In this document: positions 13,196-25,365 of the stretch, one piece after another | How positions within the stretch are numbered: the stretch's first letter is position 1 | Layout: every line of letters begins with the position of its first letter | Origin: Siphlonurus alternatus | Lineage: Eukaryota; Arthropoda; Insecta; Ephemeroptera; Siphlonuridae | Length of the DNA: 64,000 nucleotides | Direction of reading: 5' to 3' | Assembly (NCBI GenBank): GCA_949825025.1 | Contig: OX463788.1 | Coordinates: 25,872,069-25,936,068 of the forward strand | The notes under the pieces: generated by a model | The model's input: the letters and a program-made list of their open reading frames with translations, nothing else | Told to the model about the DNA's origin: nothing | The model's database searches: none | Translations under genes and position numbers: made by a program

Positions 13196-15403
13196 CAATC
13201 TATAATATATTTAGCACTTTCTTGTTTAAAATTATTTCTATTCATTTTAATATTACAGAAATTTATAATACATAATCTCGTTTTAATTTAAAAAATATAT
13301 TTATATAAAGCTTTGGTATCAAACAAAACATTTTAGGATTAATGAAAGTCGTCATTCAGTTGACAATAGGCGCACACCTCGCTCCATACAATATCCTTTC
13401 AAAGCGACGAGTAAGCCGTGTCGGTGAAATTTTGTAGCGTCAAAGAGAATGAATTGTATTATCTGGTTAAATTCAAATTCCTTTAACTCTTTTGTCAAAC
13501 TTAACTACTATTATAAAGCAATGAAAGTCAGAGATGTCCATTACGTAAAATTAATATATAACACAATTCTAGATAAAAAATAATTTAGTTCAATTATAAT
13601 ACATTTGTGTAGTTATCATTTTAATAAAATTTATTTCAATGTCTCAAATAAAAATCAATTTAGATTAGATGGTCCATTTAAAATAATTATTAATGTAATA
13701 TTTAGAGTAATTAGTCAAAATAATTATTTAAACACATACAAGAAAGACTAGAAAAACACTACACACTTTTGACAAACGTCAGAAGGAGAGAACAAAGATG
13801 TTTGCCCAACAATGACATCATTTTGAAATTTAATTTTAGAAGAAATCTTGATCCCGGAAACTGCTCCCTCTACTGGAACAAAATGTTTGACTTTGTAGCT
13901 GACAATTGTAAGAGACCGAGCAAATGGGATATGCACGAGGAGAGCTAGTCAGAGAGAACAAGTTGCCGTGGAGACCACGGTGACGCTGCTCGCTGATTTC
14001 AAATGATGAGGAGTTGAGTCCCCATGACAGCGGTGGAAGCAGAAGTAGCATCTTGGGCGCTCGGGCAGGCATGCTTTCCAAAATCAATATCTTAGCTTAG
14101 TCGAAAGCGAAGAGAAGGAAAGTTTCTCCCTTTTCCTTTAGGTCTTGGGTTTTCAGTACAAGACGATGGGCCTGTATAGCGGCGAGCTGAGTTTGCCTGC
14201 TTGCCTGTCTTGCTCGCACTCGTTGCTCTCCGCTTGCTTCTTCAAACAAGCCCGAGCTATGAGAGCAACTCTTTCCTGCCTGCACGGCCCGCTCCTTGCC
14301 TGCAAGCTAAAAGTCCTTCTACCCTAAAAATGAAAAATTATTAAGCTAACGATATATAGCAGGAAGAAGCAGAAATGGCAATGGCTACGAGCTATTGCGT
14401 TAGTAGAAAGATATCCCTGATAACTCCTCAGGCATATCAGTCTCCCTCACTGTCTATCTTCCTCTGTCTGTCTGTCACTCTGTCTGTCTGTCTCTCTCCT
14501 GCCTGCTATGTACAATTTCGACGACCCAGTCTGCAGTGATGCCTGCAACTTAATTAAACTAAGTACTGTACCATGCAATCTATAACCATGCAGCAAACAT
14601 TTAAATGTTATAATACATAATTATAACTATAATATATATTACTTAATGTATACTATGCACGATTGAATACACTGACAGATTGACGTGTTCATTAATATTT
14701 CATGTAATATGCTATATATATTATGTTTATTTAAAACAATTAAAATTTGTGAAATCCATGTTTTTTATTCACTAAATTTGTTGCTTGTAACGTAGCCAGT
14801 CAGCCAATACACATACATTATAAATAACGAGGTATATGCGTATACATGCAGGATGCAGGAGGAAAAGGAGCAGAATATAGTCATCACTTGTCATCAGTAT
14901 GCTTATTCATTCGCTTCGATATCACTCGTCTCCCTTCTCATACTACAATACTTGGCACCTCTACTTAGTAAGTGGTCGCCTGTAATGGAAGCGTTTGTTG
15001 CGAACCTTTTGTTCACTGTTCTAATTTGAATTGTATAGAATATAATATCCACCTGGAGAAAAATAATTGCTTCGCTATTTTTTTTTTTTTTTTTTTTTTT
15101 TTTTACTACTTATATCACGTATCGTTGCAAATGAATGAACCAATATTAAAGTATATATTTTTTAAAGACTTTCGTCTAGCATAGAAAATTATTGTTTTCA
15201 TAAAAAACATGAACATGTTTTAAGAAAACTGTAAAATGTAATGCATTAAAAATTAATTTTTTTTCTTGTTTATAAGTTACCTTTCAAATGCCGCACTTCC
15301 TGCAACAGCCTAGGTTTCCATGGTTTCCTGTATAGTGAATTAGGCCAAGGCTGTTCGTGTTCTTGTTATGGATATGTTGTTAAGTTAAGTTCTGTTAAGT
15401 ACA
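13196..15403. other. Intergenic, no gene recognised
   Basis: 13740-14330 has several overlapping 60-80 codon ORFs on both strands with skewed composition and no family signature. A CTGT-type microsatellite lies at 14459-14500 and a T run at 15079-15104. I see no supported gene. Confidence 0.5.
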
Positions 15404-17423
15404 GAAAAATTTCCAAATCCATTAAATGTAGAATTTGATGTAAATACTACTCCTAATTGTTTACTAGAATTAACTGATTCTGTGCCGGATGATATTATAA
15501 ACATTTTAAAAATCTTGCCAAATAAATATGCTGCAGGTCCAGATGAAATACCGTACTCACTTGTAAAGTTTTGTCCTCATCTTCTTTCTGTCCCATTGTC
15601 ATATTTGATAAATGATTCTATAGCAAATTCAGTTTATCCAAAAGTTTTAAAAGAATCGACAACTACTCCCTATCATAAAGCAGGACCAAAAGAAATAATG
15701 TCAAATCATAGGCCAATAGGAAAACAATCAGTATTTTCTAAAATATTTGAAAAATTCATTAAATTACAACTAGATAGATACAGGAAAGAGAACAAACTTA
15801 TTAAGTACAACACAGCATGGATTTGTTGCTAATAAATCCACTGAAACTGCATGCTTCGATATGTTAAATTCTGTCCATCAAGCATTAGATAAAAAAAATA
15901 AATGTATTGGTTTATTTTTTGACATGCAAAAAGCTTTCGATTCTTTACATCCAGAAATAATACTTGCTAAATTAAATAATATTGGCGTACAAGGAAAAAA
16001 TTTGGATTTTTTTAGATCATATCTTTCTGAACGTACTCAGTATGTCGAAATCAAATTCAAAGATGTCCATAATTCTACTTATAGTGTTAAATCAGATAAA
16101 TTAAGGGTGCGATTAGGTGTGCCGCAAGGTACAGGGTTGGCTCCTGATCTGTATGGAATATCCACTAATGACTTATCAGAAAAAGTTAAAAGTGCAAAAA
16201 TAGGCCAATTTGCAGACGATGCTAGTGCTTTAGTTGTTGCTAAAACTAATGATGAACTTATTAATAAAACTAAAAATACTGTAAAAGATTTGGAACTTTA
16301 TTGCACACAAAACAGATTAATATTAAACCCGAAAAAATGAAATTACATTCAATTTCATAGTAATGCAAATGTACCTGATCTCAGCCCTCTAATTAAATTA
16401 TCCGACTCAAATATACCTTCCATTTATCAAACGAAATTTCTAGGCTTACATATTGATGAAATTCTATATTGGAATGATCAAATTGATTACTTAAGAAAAA
16501 AAATAAATAAGTCTAATTTTGCACCTTTTTCACTAAAAAACACTGTATCGAATAAAACGTTATTGATGGTATATTTTGCTTATACATACTCCTTTCTGTC
16601 ACTGAATTGTATATTTTGGGGTACTGATAACTCTAACATAAACAGAATGTTTGTATTACAAAAAAGATCAGTTAGAATAATGAAAAATTTGAAGCCAAGC
16701 ACACTAAATTTTTAGATGCTGAATTGTTTTCAGTACATTATGTCAGTACAAAATTGCTCCAGTTTCGTCTTACATCCAGCACTTTTGACCTATAAAACAC
16801 TTAATCCAAGTACAAATTTGGTACTGAAAAAAGAGAGTCAATTTTTTGTACTTTTTTTGACTCTCTTTTTTCAGTACCAAATTTGTACTTGGAATAAGTG
16901 TTTTATAGGTTAAAAGTGCTGAATGTAAGACGAAACTGGAGAAATGTTGTACTGACTGGAGCAATTTTGTACTGATATAAAGTACTGAAATCAATTCAGC
17001 ATCTAAAAATTTAGTGTGAGAGTATCTTGTAAAACGCATTTTTCTGATTTAGGCATTATGACAATGCCTTCCATATATATATTTAATGCAATAATGTTTA
17101 AAAGAAAAAATATGGACCAATATATTGAAAACAGAGATATACACTCTCATAATACACGTAATAGGAATAAAACATTTGTATTACCTCATTCATCTACTAT
17201 TCTTGAAAAGAGTCCATATTATCAAACATCAAAATATTATGACTTTCTCCCGGTTTTGGTTCGTAATATAACAAGTGACCCTTTGTTTAAAAATATATTT
17301 AAAAAAGTTCTGATCTCTAAGGAATATTATGATGTAAGAGATTATTTTCACAATGACTGTAAAATCACGTGCACAGATGTTCTTAAGTTTGTTTCCAGAA
17401 AAAATATTGAACAATATTCCTAG
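15404..17423 (+). pseudogene. LINE reverse transcriptase, broken
   Basis: Fragments follow the order of a LINE reverse transcriptase: AAGPDEIPYSLVK, then the fingers motif HGFVANKST, FDMQKAFDSLHPE (motif A), GVPQGTGLAPDLYG (motif B), QFADDASAL (motif C, FADD codons at 16209-16220), KFLGLHID, LQKRSVRIMKN, and a C-terminal HNTRNR block common in arthropod LINEs. Breaks: a frameshift near 15810; an in-frame TGA at 16338-16340; and the MITE at 16700-17018. Excising that MITE with one 2-bp AG brings the frame back together at a conserved P-R-x-S-C position. The catalytic aspartates are still readable, but the gene cannot make an intact protein. The upstream reading frame starts abruptly at about 15404 without a start codon. 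Confidence 0.85.
16700..17018. mobile_element. 319-bp foldback MITE (CACACTAAA family), copy 2, inside LINE
   Basis: Exactly as long as copy 1 and nearly identical to it. It is flanked by AG on both sides (16698-16699 and 17019-17020). Because the interrupted host sequence is a coding frame, the 2-bp duplication can be checked: removing element plus one AG restores the LINE reading frame. Confidence 0.93.
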
Positions 17424-17829
17424 CATAATTAATGTAAAAGTGTTGTAGATGAAATGTGATATTTTCAATACTGAATTATATAACCATTTTTCAAAAAATA
17501 CAAATATCTTTAAATATTTAATAATATATGTGCATTTAATATAATTAAAATACATTGTATATGGTATATAATATTCTGGTTTTTGAAATATTAAAACTGA
17601 CAAGTTATGTAATAATGCTTATCTAATTTAGATTATATAATTTATAGAATATATATTATGACAAGATCAATGTTTGTATTGTGATTTTAATTAATTACTG
17701 TATACTGCCAAATGATCAAATAAATATTTCTAATTTCTAATTAATTAACATTGATCTTATTATAACCTTTCATAAAAAATATTTCTATACGTAGTATAAT
17801 ATAATATTATATTTATCATATTATTATAG

Positions 17830-18158
17830 TATACAACAACATGCTGAATTGGTGAATTGGAATTGGAATTGGAAGTACTTTATGTCAGTACAAAATTGCT
17901 CCAGTCAGTACAAAATTTCTCCAGTTTCGTCTTACATCCAGCATTTTTTACCTATAAAACACTTATTCCAAGTACAAATTTGGTACTGAAAGAAGAGAGT
18001 AAAAAAAAGTACAAAAAATTGACTCTCTTTTCAGTACCAAATTTGTACTTGGATTAAGTGTTTTATAGGTCAAAAGTGCTGGATGTAAGACGAAACTGGA
18101 GAAATTTTGTACTGACATAAAGCACTGAAACCAATTCAGCATCTAAAAATTTGGTGTG
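17830..18158. mobile_element. Foldback MITE (CACACTAAA family), copy 3, left end damaged
   Basis: The right half ends in TCTAAAAATTTGGTGTG, one base off the family end. The left terminus is lost or replaced by a GAATTGGAATTGGAATTGG slippage repeat (17850-17875). The remaining arms pair as in the other copies. Confidence 0.8.
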
Positions 18159-19122
18159 AATTAATTATATAGTATAATAATATTTATATAACTGTTAAAA
18201 AATATTTTGTGGAATCCTCTTTCCGAATCTTCTTTATAGAATACATTCGGAGAATAATACAGACCAGCAGTGGAGTGGAGATAGAGCGGGGGGATGGGGG
18301 GGGGAGTGTTAGGCGCCAGGGCCTTGGTACCGGACTTGCAGTCCAAGTGTGTGTTGCTGTGTTATATATAATTACATAATATGTGCAGTATAATATAATA
18401 CAAAAATTGTGTGACTATGTATTAAATCTATTATTAATAATTATATGCAAGGGAGAATAGAGAAGGGTGAAGTGAGGGGAGGGGGACTCACTGGCTATAC
18501 AGTATACTTAAGTAAAACACAACTATTCAATGAATTAATTAATGTTAACGTTCAATTTTTTCTTTTTGTAAACGGAGATGGTGGGCGATTTAAATAATTT
18601 GAATTTAATTAACAGACACAAATATAACAAATGTGTGTTGTAAAGCGTTTTTTAAGTAGTATATTATCTTAATTATTGCTGAGAGAAAAACAATTTTTTG
18701 TTCTGAAAAATTCTCAATACAAAATAATGAAGTGAAAACATTACTCTTCAGCTCATTGGAAAACATCTGTTTTTGTTTGCTCTGTTGCTTTTGTAAACAA
18801 CTGTCTAGACACCCCAGAATGATTCTTGTGCATCACGTTTTAATATTTTATTAATTATATACATTTGATTGGCTCAGAATGTTATATTAGACGTCTGATT
18901 GTAAAACACGTTGAAGGGAGTTTCGTCATTCCTTTATTTCTTTCTTTCCTTATTTAATTTACAATCCGCTTCTATAAACATTTTAAAATTGCAGATTTAA
19001 TTTTCCATTATTGCAATTAACTTTTGTAGAATCTAAGAAGCATTTAAAATCGTAATTATAATGTAGAAAAGAAAAAGCTAAATGTGCGATAATGTTTTAC
19101 TATATAAATGTTTATATAGCTG
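18159..19122. other. Intergenic, nothing recognised
   Basis: G-rich patches at 18285-18310 and 18450-18490. No gene, RNA or element boundary identified. Confidence 0.5.
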
Positions 19123-19181
19123 CTTACCATACGGAATAACGGACTGCTATAATATAGCAGTCCGTTATTCCGTATGGTAAG
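19123..19181. repeat. Perfect 59-nt palindrome (29-bp arms)
   Basis: CTTACCATACGGAATAACGG and the following nine bases are repeated exactly as the reverse complement after a single central A. No mismatch in 29 pairs. Whether it is a tiny element or a recent inversion cannot be decided here. Confidence 0.93.
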
Positions 19182-19279
19182 AAACTATTGCATACTAACA
19201 AAAAAAAAAAATTATGAATGTTATAAATAAAATAGGTATTGAAATGCAATGTATTTAGTGGTGGCTGTTAAAAAAAATA

Positions 19280-19384
19280 ACGGTACGTGTACGGGTGACA
19301 TGCTCTTAATTTTATGTCTATAATACTACTACTATTATACTACTTATTAGTTATTATAACGAACTTAATGTACTGTAACTATGT
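19280..19384. repeat. Direct repeat, unit 1 (partner 19706-19803)
   Basis: GTACGGGTGACATGCTCTTA and about 80 following bases recur about 425 bp downstream in the same orientation, ending in TTAATGTACTGTAACTAT in both. Either a local duplication or two copies of a small element. Confidence 0.75.
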
Positions 19385-19705
19385 TTAAAATCTTCTCTAA
19401 TCGCATTTGAAATTAAACAAATTGATTATTCAGTTTTGTTATATCATAGTTTTTTTTTTTTTTTTTTTAGGTATCTGATCATTTTTAACGCTAAATAAGT
19501 TGTTATAGGGAAATAAATAAAAATATTGATTGATCCCTTTTATATAAAAGTGTGCAAACGAAACTTCATGTAGAAAATTTTGAAACTTATTTATTTACAA
19601 GGAAAAATATTCGATTTCACGCGTCATGGATTATTTGTTTTACCCTCACATAAAAAAAATAGAGGTTTGTTGAACGTGCAGTGGATGCGATGTGGTAGTT
19701 CAAAA

Positions 19706-19803
19706 AAGAACGATGCTTGTACGGGTGACATGCTCTTAATTTTAAGTCTATATATAATGCTACTTTTATTATAACGTATATGTACTTAATGTACTGTAAC
19801 TAT
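19706..19803. repeat. Direct repeat, unit 2 (partner 19280-19384)
   Basis: Second copy of the unit, slightly shorter through loss of an ATTACTAC-type stretch. Confidence 0.75.
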
Positions 19804-19907
19804 TTAGAGTCAGTACGAGTTTCTCAAACTCTTAGGGTCGATAAAATATTTTAATGTAGTATGTACTATGTCTGTTTTATGAATAAACACATTTAAATAC
19901 ATAAAAA

Positions 19908-19950
19908 ATTATAATAATATTTATTTATTAAACACCAGTGGTGTACATAG
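19908..19950 (-). mobile_element. Short dispersed repeat, possible retroelement 3' end
   Basis: On the minus strand it reads CTATGTACACCACTGGTGTT, an AATAAA-containing segment and an ATTATT tail. The same unit occurs on the plus strand at about 57868-57908. An AATAAA and a simple tail suggest a retroelement 3' terminus. The CAGTGGTGTACATAG part could instead be a hAT end. Confidence 0.45.
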
Positions 19951-20544
19951 AAAAATACGTAAGAACGTAAAAAAAAAATACATAGATATGCAGTATATTT
20001 TTAATTCTGAATGTTATTTTAAAGTTCATTTGTAATTTTTCACACATTTCTTTAAAACCAATATCACGAAGGTATGCCAGACAACCGTGTTATTCCACTT
20101 GATTTAGCATTTAAATTAAAAAAAAAAATCAGTTTCACAGAAAATAATTGTTAACGTAAACAAATTTCAACTGACTTAAATATAATGACACACAGGAAAC
20201 ATTGTTCCTTATGGGTAAGACATATTTTATATGTTATGTGAAAATTTGAAATTTATGCCTTTTTTTTTTTTTTTTTTTGCTGATGCAACGTCGGGTAAAA
20301 TGACAGATTCTTTCAACCGACGTGCACTTAAAAAATAAAAAGTTAAGAAATTAAACTATATCAATAAAAATGGAACTCAGCACTTATATATAGTACAGTA
20401 TTAGTACAAAATCATTTTAATTGTCTCAAATTAATTTTTTAGCTTTAATCAATAAAAACAAAAAAGTCAATTTCCCTTTTTTCTTAAAAAAAAAATTAAA
20501 AATTTTCCGGCATTTGTTGCAACGTTGCTGACAATACTTCAAAT
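19951..20544. other. AT-rich stretch, nothing recognised
   Basis: Only homopolymer runs (T run at about 20262-20278). Confidence 0.55.
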
Positions 20545-21461
20545 CAGGGAGTGGACCCGGTCGTCTTTTTGCGCGGATCCGGATCCGGGTACCCGGATCC
20601 GATTTTTTTTCCAGCGGTTCTAAATTCGGGATCTAGATCCCCTTGAAAAAAAGGGGGGATCTGAGATCCGAAACCGAATCCCGTTCATCAATAAAAGGGA
20701 TCGGGATCCCCGGATCCGGATCCCGTTATTTTGCAAGGGGATCCGGGTTCCCGGATCCGGATCCGTTTTTTTTATTTACTTTTTAATTTATCTTTTTTCC
20801 GCGGCAAATGTACGTACAATTAGTACAATATTTTGCGTATAGCCGTATAGATGTTACAGCTACATATTAAATTTAAATGTAACACTGTCAGTACGTTCAC
20901 AGGACGGTGTTTAATGCGTATTCGTTGACGACGGATAATGTTCACCGTCATGTGAACGTAGTGACTGTTATAACTATTATAAAAACCAGACTGTAATTAT
21001 ATGAATACTGTATTATCATGTGAGTTATGAAGTATCATGTAATTTTTATGTACAGTTCCTTTCACATTTAAAACTTGGAACTTTGAACTTTAAAAGTTTT
21101 AAAACACTAAAAACATTAAGTATGTAAGTAAATTTTAAGTTTCCTAAATTTATTTTGCTCCATGTTTCCAATAAAACCACATTTTTTTTTTTAACTTCAT
21201 TAAAATTTTTATACCGTTTGTTGATATTTTTGTATATTTCTTTAAAAACGGGATCCGGTTCCGGATCCGGGTCCGGATCTGGATGAATTTTTTTTAAGCC
21301 GGATCTGAGATCCGGAACCGGATCCCCTTTAAAAAAAAAGGGGATCTGAAAAACGGATCCAGATCCCCTCTTGAAAAAAGCGGGTCCGTTAGATCCGGAC
21401 CCGGATCCCCTCGTCTAAAAAGGGGATCTGAAGCGGATCTGGGATCCGGATCCACTCCCTG
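20545..21461. mobile_element. 917-bp hAT-type foldback with GGATCC word arrays
   Basis: Ends are CAGGGAGTGGACCCGG and its inverted counterpart CCGGATCCACTCCCTG. Flanks CTTCAAAT (20537-20544) and CTTAAAAT (21462-21469) match at 7 of 8 bases, a hAT-length target duplication. Both ~230-bp arms are dense with GGATCC, GGATCCGGATCC and GGGATC words, while the central ~470 bp is AT-rich and ordinary. No transposase; non-autonomous. Confidence 0.88.
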
Positions 21462-22303
21462 CTTAAAATACAATGTTACAAAACAATTTTAATCTGGTTT
21501 GTGATCAATCAGGAAGGACTTTTTATTTTATTTTTTTGCAAGCATGATGGGAAATCTGAAAATTTTATTGAAAATCAATTTTATGTGACTGCTTTTTTGT
21601 TTTACATGATATTAATAGCAATATTTGTAAATTTATCTAATAATTATTTGCTTTACTACTTTCTTATAATAACATCCTATTACAGCATGTAGTAATTTTT
21701 ACATATTAAATTTGTAAAAAATATATATAGCAATAAAGTATTGTAGCAAAATTTCTTCCTTGCTAAATAGCAAATAATGCAGCATCCTCTGCATATAATG
21801 ATTATTTCTTTCATTTTCCAAATATATATTATACTTTTATTGTATAATATATACAGTATAATTTATCAATTAACTCATAAGTAATTCTTCAAATTTTTAT
21901 ATTTTATACTGTAGTATTGTATTAAATTTTATTATTATATCTTATCATTGATACAGCTCTGTTGTCACTACAATCATATCCTATTAACATGTATACTGCA
22001 GCAACACTATCAGCTCTAAAGCTGACTCATGATAATACTTGTAGTTGCAAATGCGAATTTGCTTAATCTACACTCATCTACATCAGATCTTTGTGTACTT
22101 TAAATTGACGTTCAGTGCTACATTTATCAAAGCTGTTAAATCAACAGCTGAGAGAGAGAAATAGAATGCTGCTTGTGTCATTGTTACAGAAGGTAGAGCT
22201 ATCCAACCAACCACAAATTCCTTTTTTAGCATGCCAGCGAGCGAGCACCATTAAGAAACCTAACTCATCGTACACCAAGCACTTACAAGCCAACTTCCAA
22301 ACA

Positions 22304-22306
<3 letters not shown>
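21462..22306. other. AT-rich stretch, nothing recognised
   Basis: No gene, RNA or element boundary identified. Short ORFs have no family features. Confidence 0.5.

Positions 22307-22389
<83 letters not shown>
22307..22389. repeat. (TC)n microsatellite
   Basis: About 41 TC units. Confidence 0.96.
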
Positions 22390-22391
<2 letters not shown>

Positions 22392-23628
22392 TCTTTCTCT
22401 TTCAGCATACACTTTCCACTAAAACAAAATACACACATTCATTTTAACGAAAGACTAAAACACCAAACTTGCATTCTAAAAGCCTTCAAAGAATAAATCT
22501 CATCAAATTTGTCATAAAAACTCACTCAGCATTTTAAGCCTCCGTACATAAATATAAATAAAATATGTTTTTAATTTTTATAACTGCCCAAAAACATAAT
22601 AATTAAATATCATTACCGAAATTTGATGTCTGGAAACAGAAGCCTTCTATATTACACAGTAGTTTTAGTAGTAAAAACAATGAAGTTATTAAGAAAAGTA
22701 TGACAATTTAAGAAAACAAAATGTAATTATTATTTCTCAACAAGTGCTTTCGGAACATTCATTGACCATTTTTCAAAGCTACAATGAGTACACCAAAGCA
22801 GTACATAATGAGCTGTCACGAATTTGCAATCACTTAGAATTGTGTTGTTTTGTAAGATCACATTTGTACAGTAAAGTTGTTAATATAAATTACATTGAAT
22901 TTATAAATTCATCTAAAATTCTCTTCATTTTGTATTATAACATGTTAATTGGTGATTTTAATGTTATTAGTAGATATTATAAATTAGTAACTTAAATAAT
23001 CACAGTCGCATATTTGTCACTTTTTTTTTTCACAGTTATAAAATATTATCGTAATAATAACAACACAAAAATACTGTCATATATAGTGTGCATTAAAATA
23101 AGCAGATAAATATTCACATTAGTTGTTCGAAAAATAAAATAAAGTAAAAAAAAATAAATAAATAAAAAAAAAAAATTAATCTTTGTCAGGGATGGGTAAG
23201 AGAATCTCCAGCTTGCGTTTTCACTTCATAATTAATAATATTAAATTTATGGTTAAATTAAAATAGAATAAATTGAAGATTTCATAATTATACACTCGGA
23301 CAATTAATAAGTGTCCGCTTTGCCACCTTTGCCTCATCATCTTTTCAGTGAGGTTAAGCATCAAAACGGAGCATCAGGCGCAACTGTGCCCCGTCTGCTT
23401 AAGTAAATTGCTTGGTTTGATGGTGAACAAGTTGCCTAACTTTGAGGCGAGAGGTTATCTCTAGTTATTTTTTTTTAGTGCAAAGATTTCTTAGTAATTA
23501 AATATTTAAAAAATTAAAGAGCTTTATTTAATATTTCTTTATTTTTTTATAAGTTTTTCTCTTTTTTATGATATAATATACGTACAATTTATTAATATTG
23601 TTAGTGTACTATTTTGACAATATTTGTA
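22390..23628. other. Intergenic, nothing recognised
   Basis: A GC-richer block at 23290-23460 has no coding or RNA structure that I recognise. Confidence 0.5.
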
Positions 23629-23748
23629 CACCGGTTGCCTTGGAAAATTTTCCATTTGCAACCCTGTTAAACACCATATCCTGTGTTATTCTTACTGGGC
23701 ATAGTGATTAACAAGGCTGTAAAAGGAAATTTTCCGGGGCGACGGCTG
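23629..23748. mobile_element. Small MITE, ~120 bp, TA-flanked
   Basis: Imperfect inverted halves: CACCGGTTGCCTTGGAAAAT at the left and TTTCCGGGGCGACGGCTG at the right, with inner CCCTGTTAA against TTAACAAGG. TA flanks both ends, as for Tc1/mariner derivatives. Identity between halves is only moderate. Confidence 0.5.
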
Positions 23749-24364
23749 TACTATACTACTATAATATGTGTTTGTTCCCGGTTCCCAGTAACGAGCCGTC
23801 AAACTCTTGGGGTTTTGCAGTTTAGTTCTTGAATTAACAATGAAGCCAAGCAATATATTTTATTCATTTTTATGACTTATTGACAAAAAATAAGACCCAT
23901 TCAATGCATGCATTGCGTCTCGCTATTCGATGCTTGGTTTACTATATAGTATGTGTAGAAAATTATTAAAAACAATAATAATAACAATGATAAGAGAAAA
24001 AACTGTTAAATTGACAATAAATGGAAGTTTCTTCCTTGCTACATTATAACGAAAGAAATAATACTCTTTATCCCACATTTACTCCTAATCTCCTCGTCGC
24101 AATGTATCATTCTTCATGTCGATAGCACGTTGGTTTGCTGGGCTTGTAAGGCACGCAAAAGCTCATAACTCTCTCTTACTTGCTTGCTCGTTACAACGCG
24201 TATTTAATCTTTCTCGTCTTCCATCCCCTCACCCCACAGCATTCACTACGACTTCATGCCAACATTGCCAACCAACTTCATTCGCGAGTATATTTCACCC
24301 CTTTATTCTCTTCGACCCTTATGGCGCCTAACCTTCAGGCACTATACATGGTTCAGCGTTGACT
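23749..24364. other. Intergenic, nothing recognised
   Basis: Three overlapping short ORFs at 24116-24468 run into a TC tract and show no family features. Confidence 0.5.
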
Positions 24365-24365
24365 T

Positions 24366-24440
<75 letters not shown>
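24365..24440. repeat. (TC)n microsatellite
   Basis: Near-perfect TC tract with one CC interruption. Confidence 0.95.
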
Positions 24441-24442
<2 letters not shown>

Positions 24443-25329
24443 CTCTTTGTCGTGAGAACAAATTATGATTTTTTTTTTATTATTTAACATAGCGTTAATA
24501 GCACATCTAATAGAAATTAATCAAATATAATTCGGATATATAGATATGAAATTAAATATAACATTAATTAATAATAAATTGATTTAATATTAAAATAATT
24601 TATATATTATTATTAAACTATAATTATCATCACTATATAAATATTCAGTTAATATAATCTGCATAGTACATCATGCTTGTAATGTTTTACTTTAAACATT
24701 ATTAAACATTTTACGGACCTATAATACGTGGAAAAGTAGCTGTTAATAGCAAGTCACAATAATATTATTAATGATGGTGATGATTAGGTATTTAAATACT
24801 GGTAATGATACAACCAAATTTTAGTTATGAATTAATGCAAGAACATAAGCCGAGCCTTCCATTTAGCAGCCATTTAGCACCTCCCACCTCATTTGCATGA
24901 AAACTTTAAAAGATTCGTAGCTCGTACAAGTTCGTCAACACCTTCCACTGACTACCATGAATAATTAACATTTATCCTTCTAATGTGAGAAGTATTGTTA
25001 GCTGAAATTGGATATGATTGCGTCACTGCAATGCATGGTCGTTGCTTGACGTTAAACATTGTTAAACATTTTACTCTAATTTAACTATCTTGGGCAACAT
25101 CTATACCATACATGCAGTATGGCATGTATAATATATATATACATTTATAAAATGTTTATTATTTTTTAGTTACTTAGTAAAAAATGAATGTATACCAATT
25201 TTGTTTCGCCTTGCTTTCTTGTACACTGCAATAATGCAACATTATAGATTTGCACCACTAATTCATTACTTCTGCATTATCAGCCCTTAAAAAAGAGGCT
25301 TTCATTAGTATATTACGTGTATATATATA

Positions 25330-25365
<36 letters not shown>

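Larger units (their letters stand above)
15404..17745 (+). mobile_element. 5'-truncated, decayed LINE (Jockey/CR1-like group)
   Basis: The coding relic at 15404-17423 is followed by a 3' untranslated region of about 320 bp ending near AATAAATATTTCTAATTTC. The 5' part, including the endonuclease and first ORF, is absent, as usual for incomplete target-primed reverse transcription. A 319-bp MITE (16700-17018) has inserted into it, so the LINE is older than that MITE. The clade is uncertain: motifs fit the large Jockey/CR1/RTE assemblage. Confidence 0.8.

Noticed and set aside
13748..14327. Overlapping 60-83 codon ORFs, possible exon
   Set aside because: No domain, inconsistent frame, skewed repeats of GCTTGC-type words; no convincing splice context.
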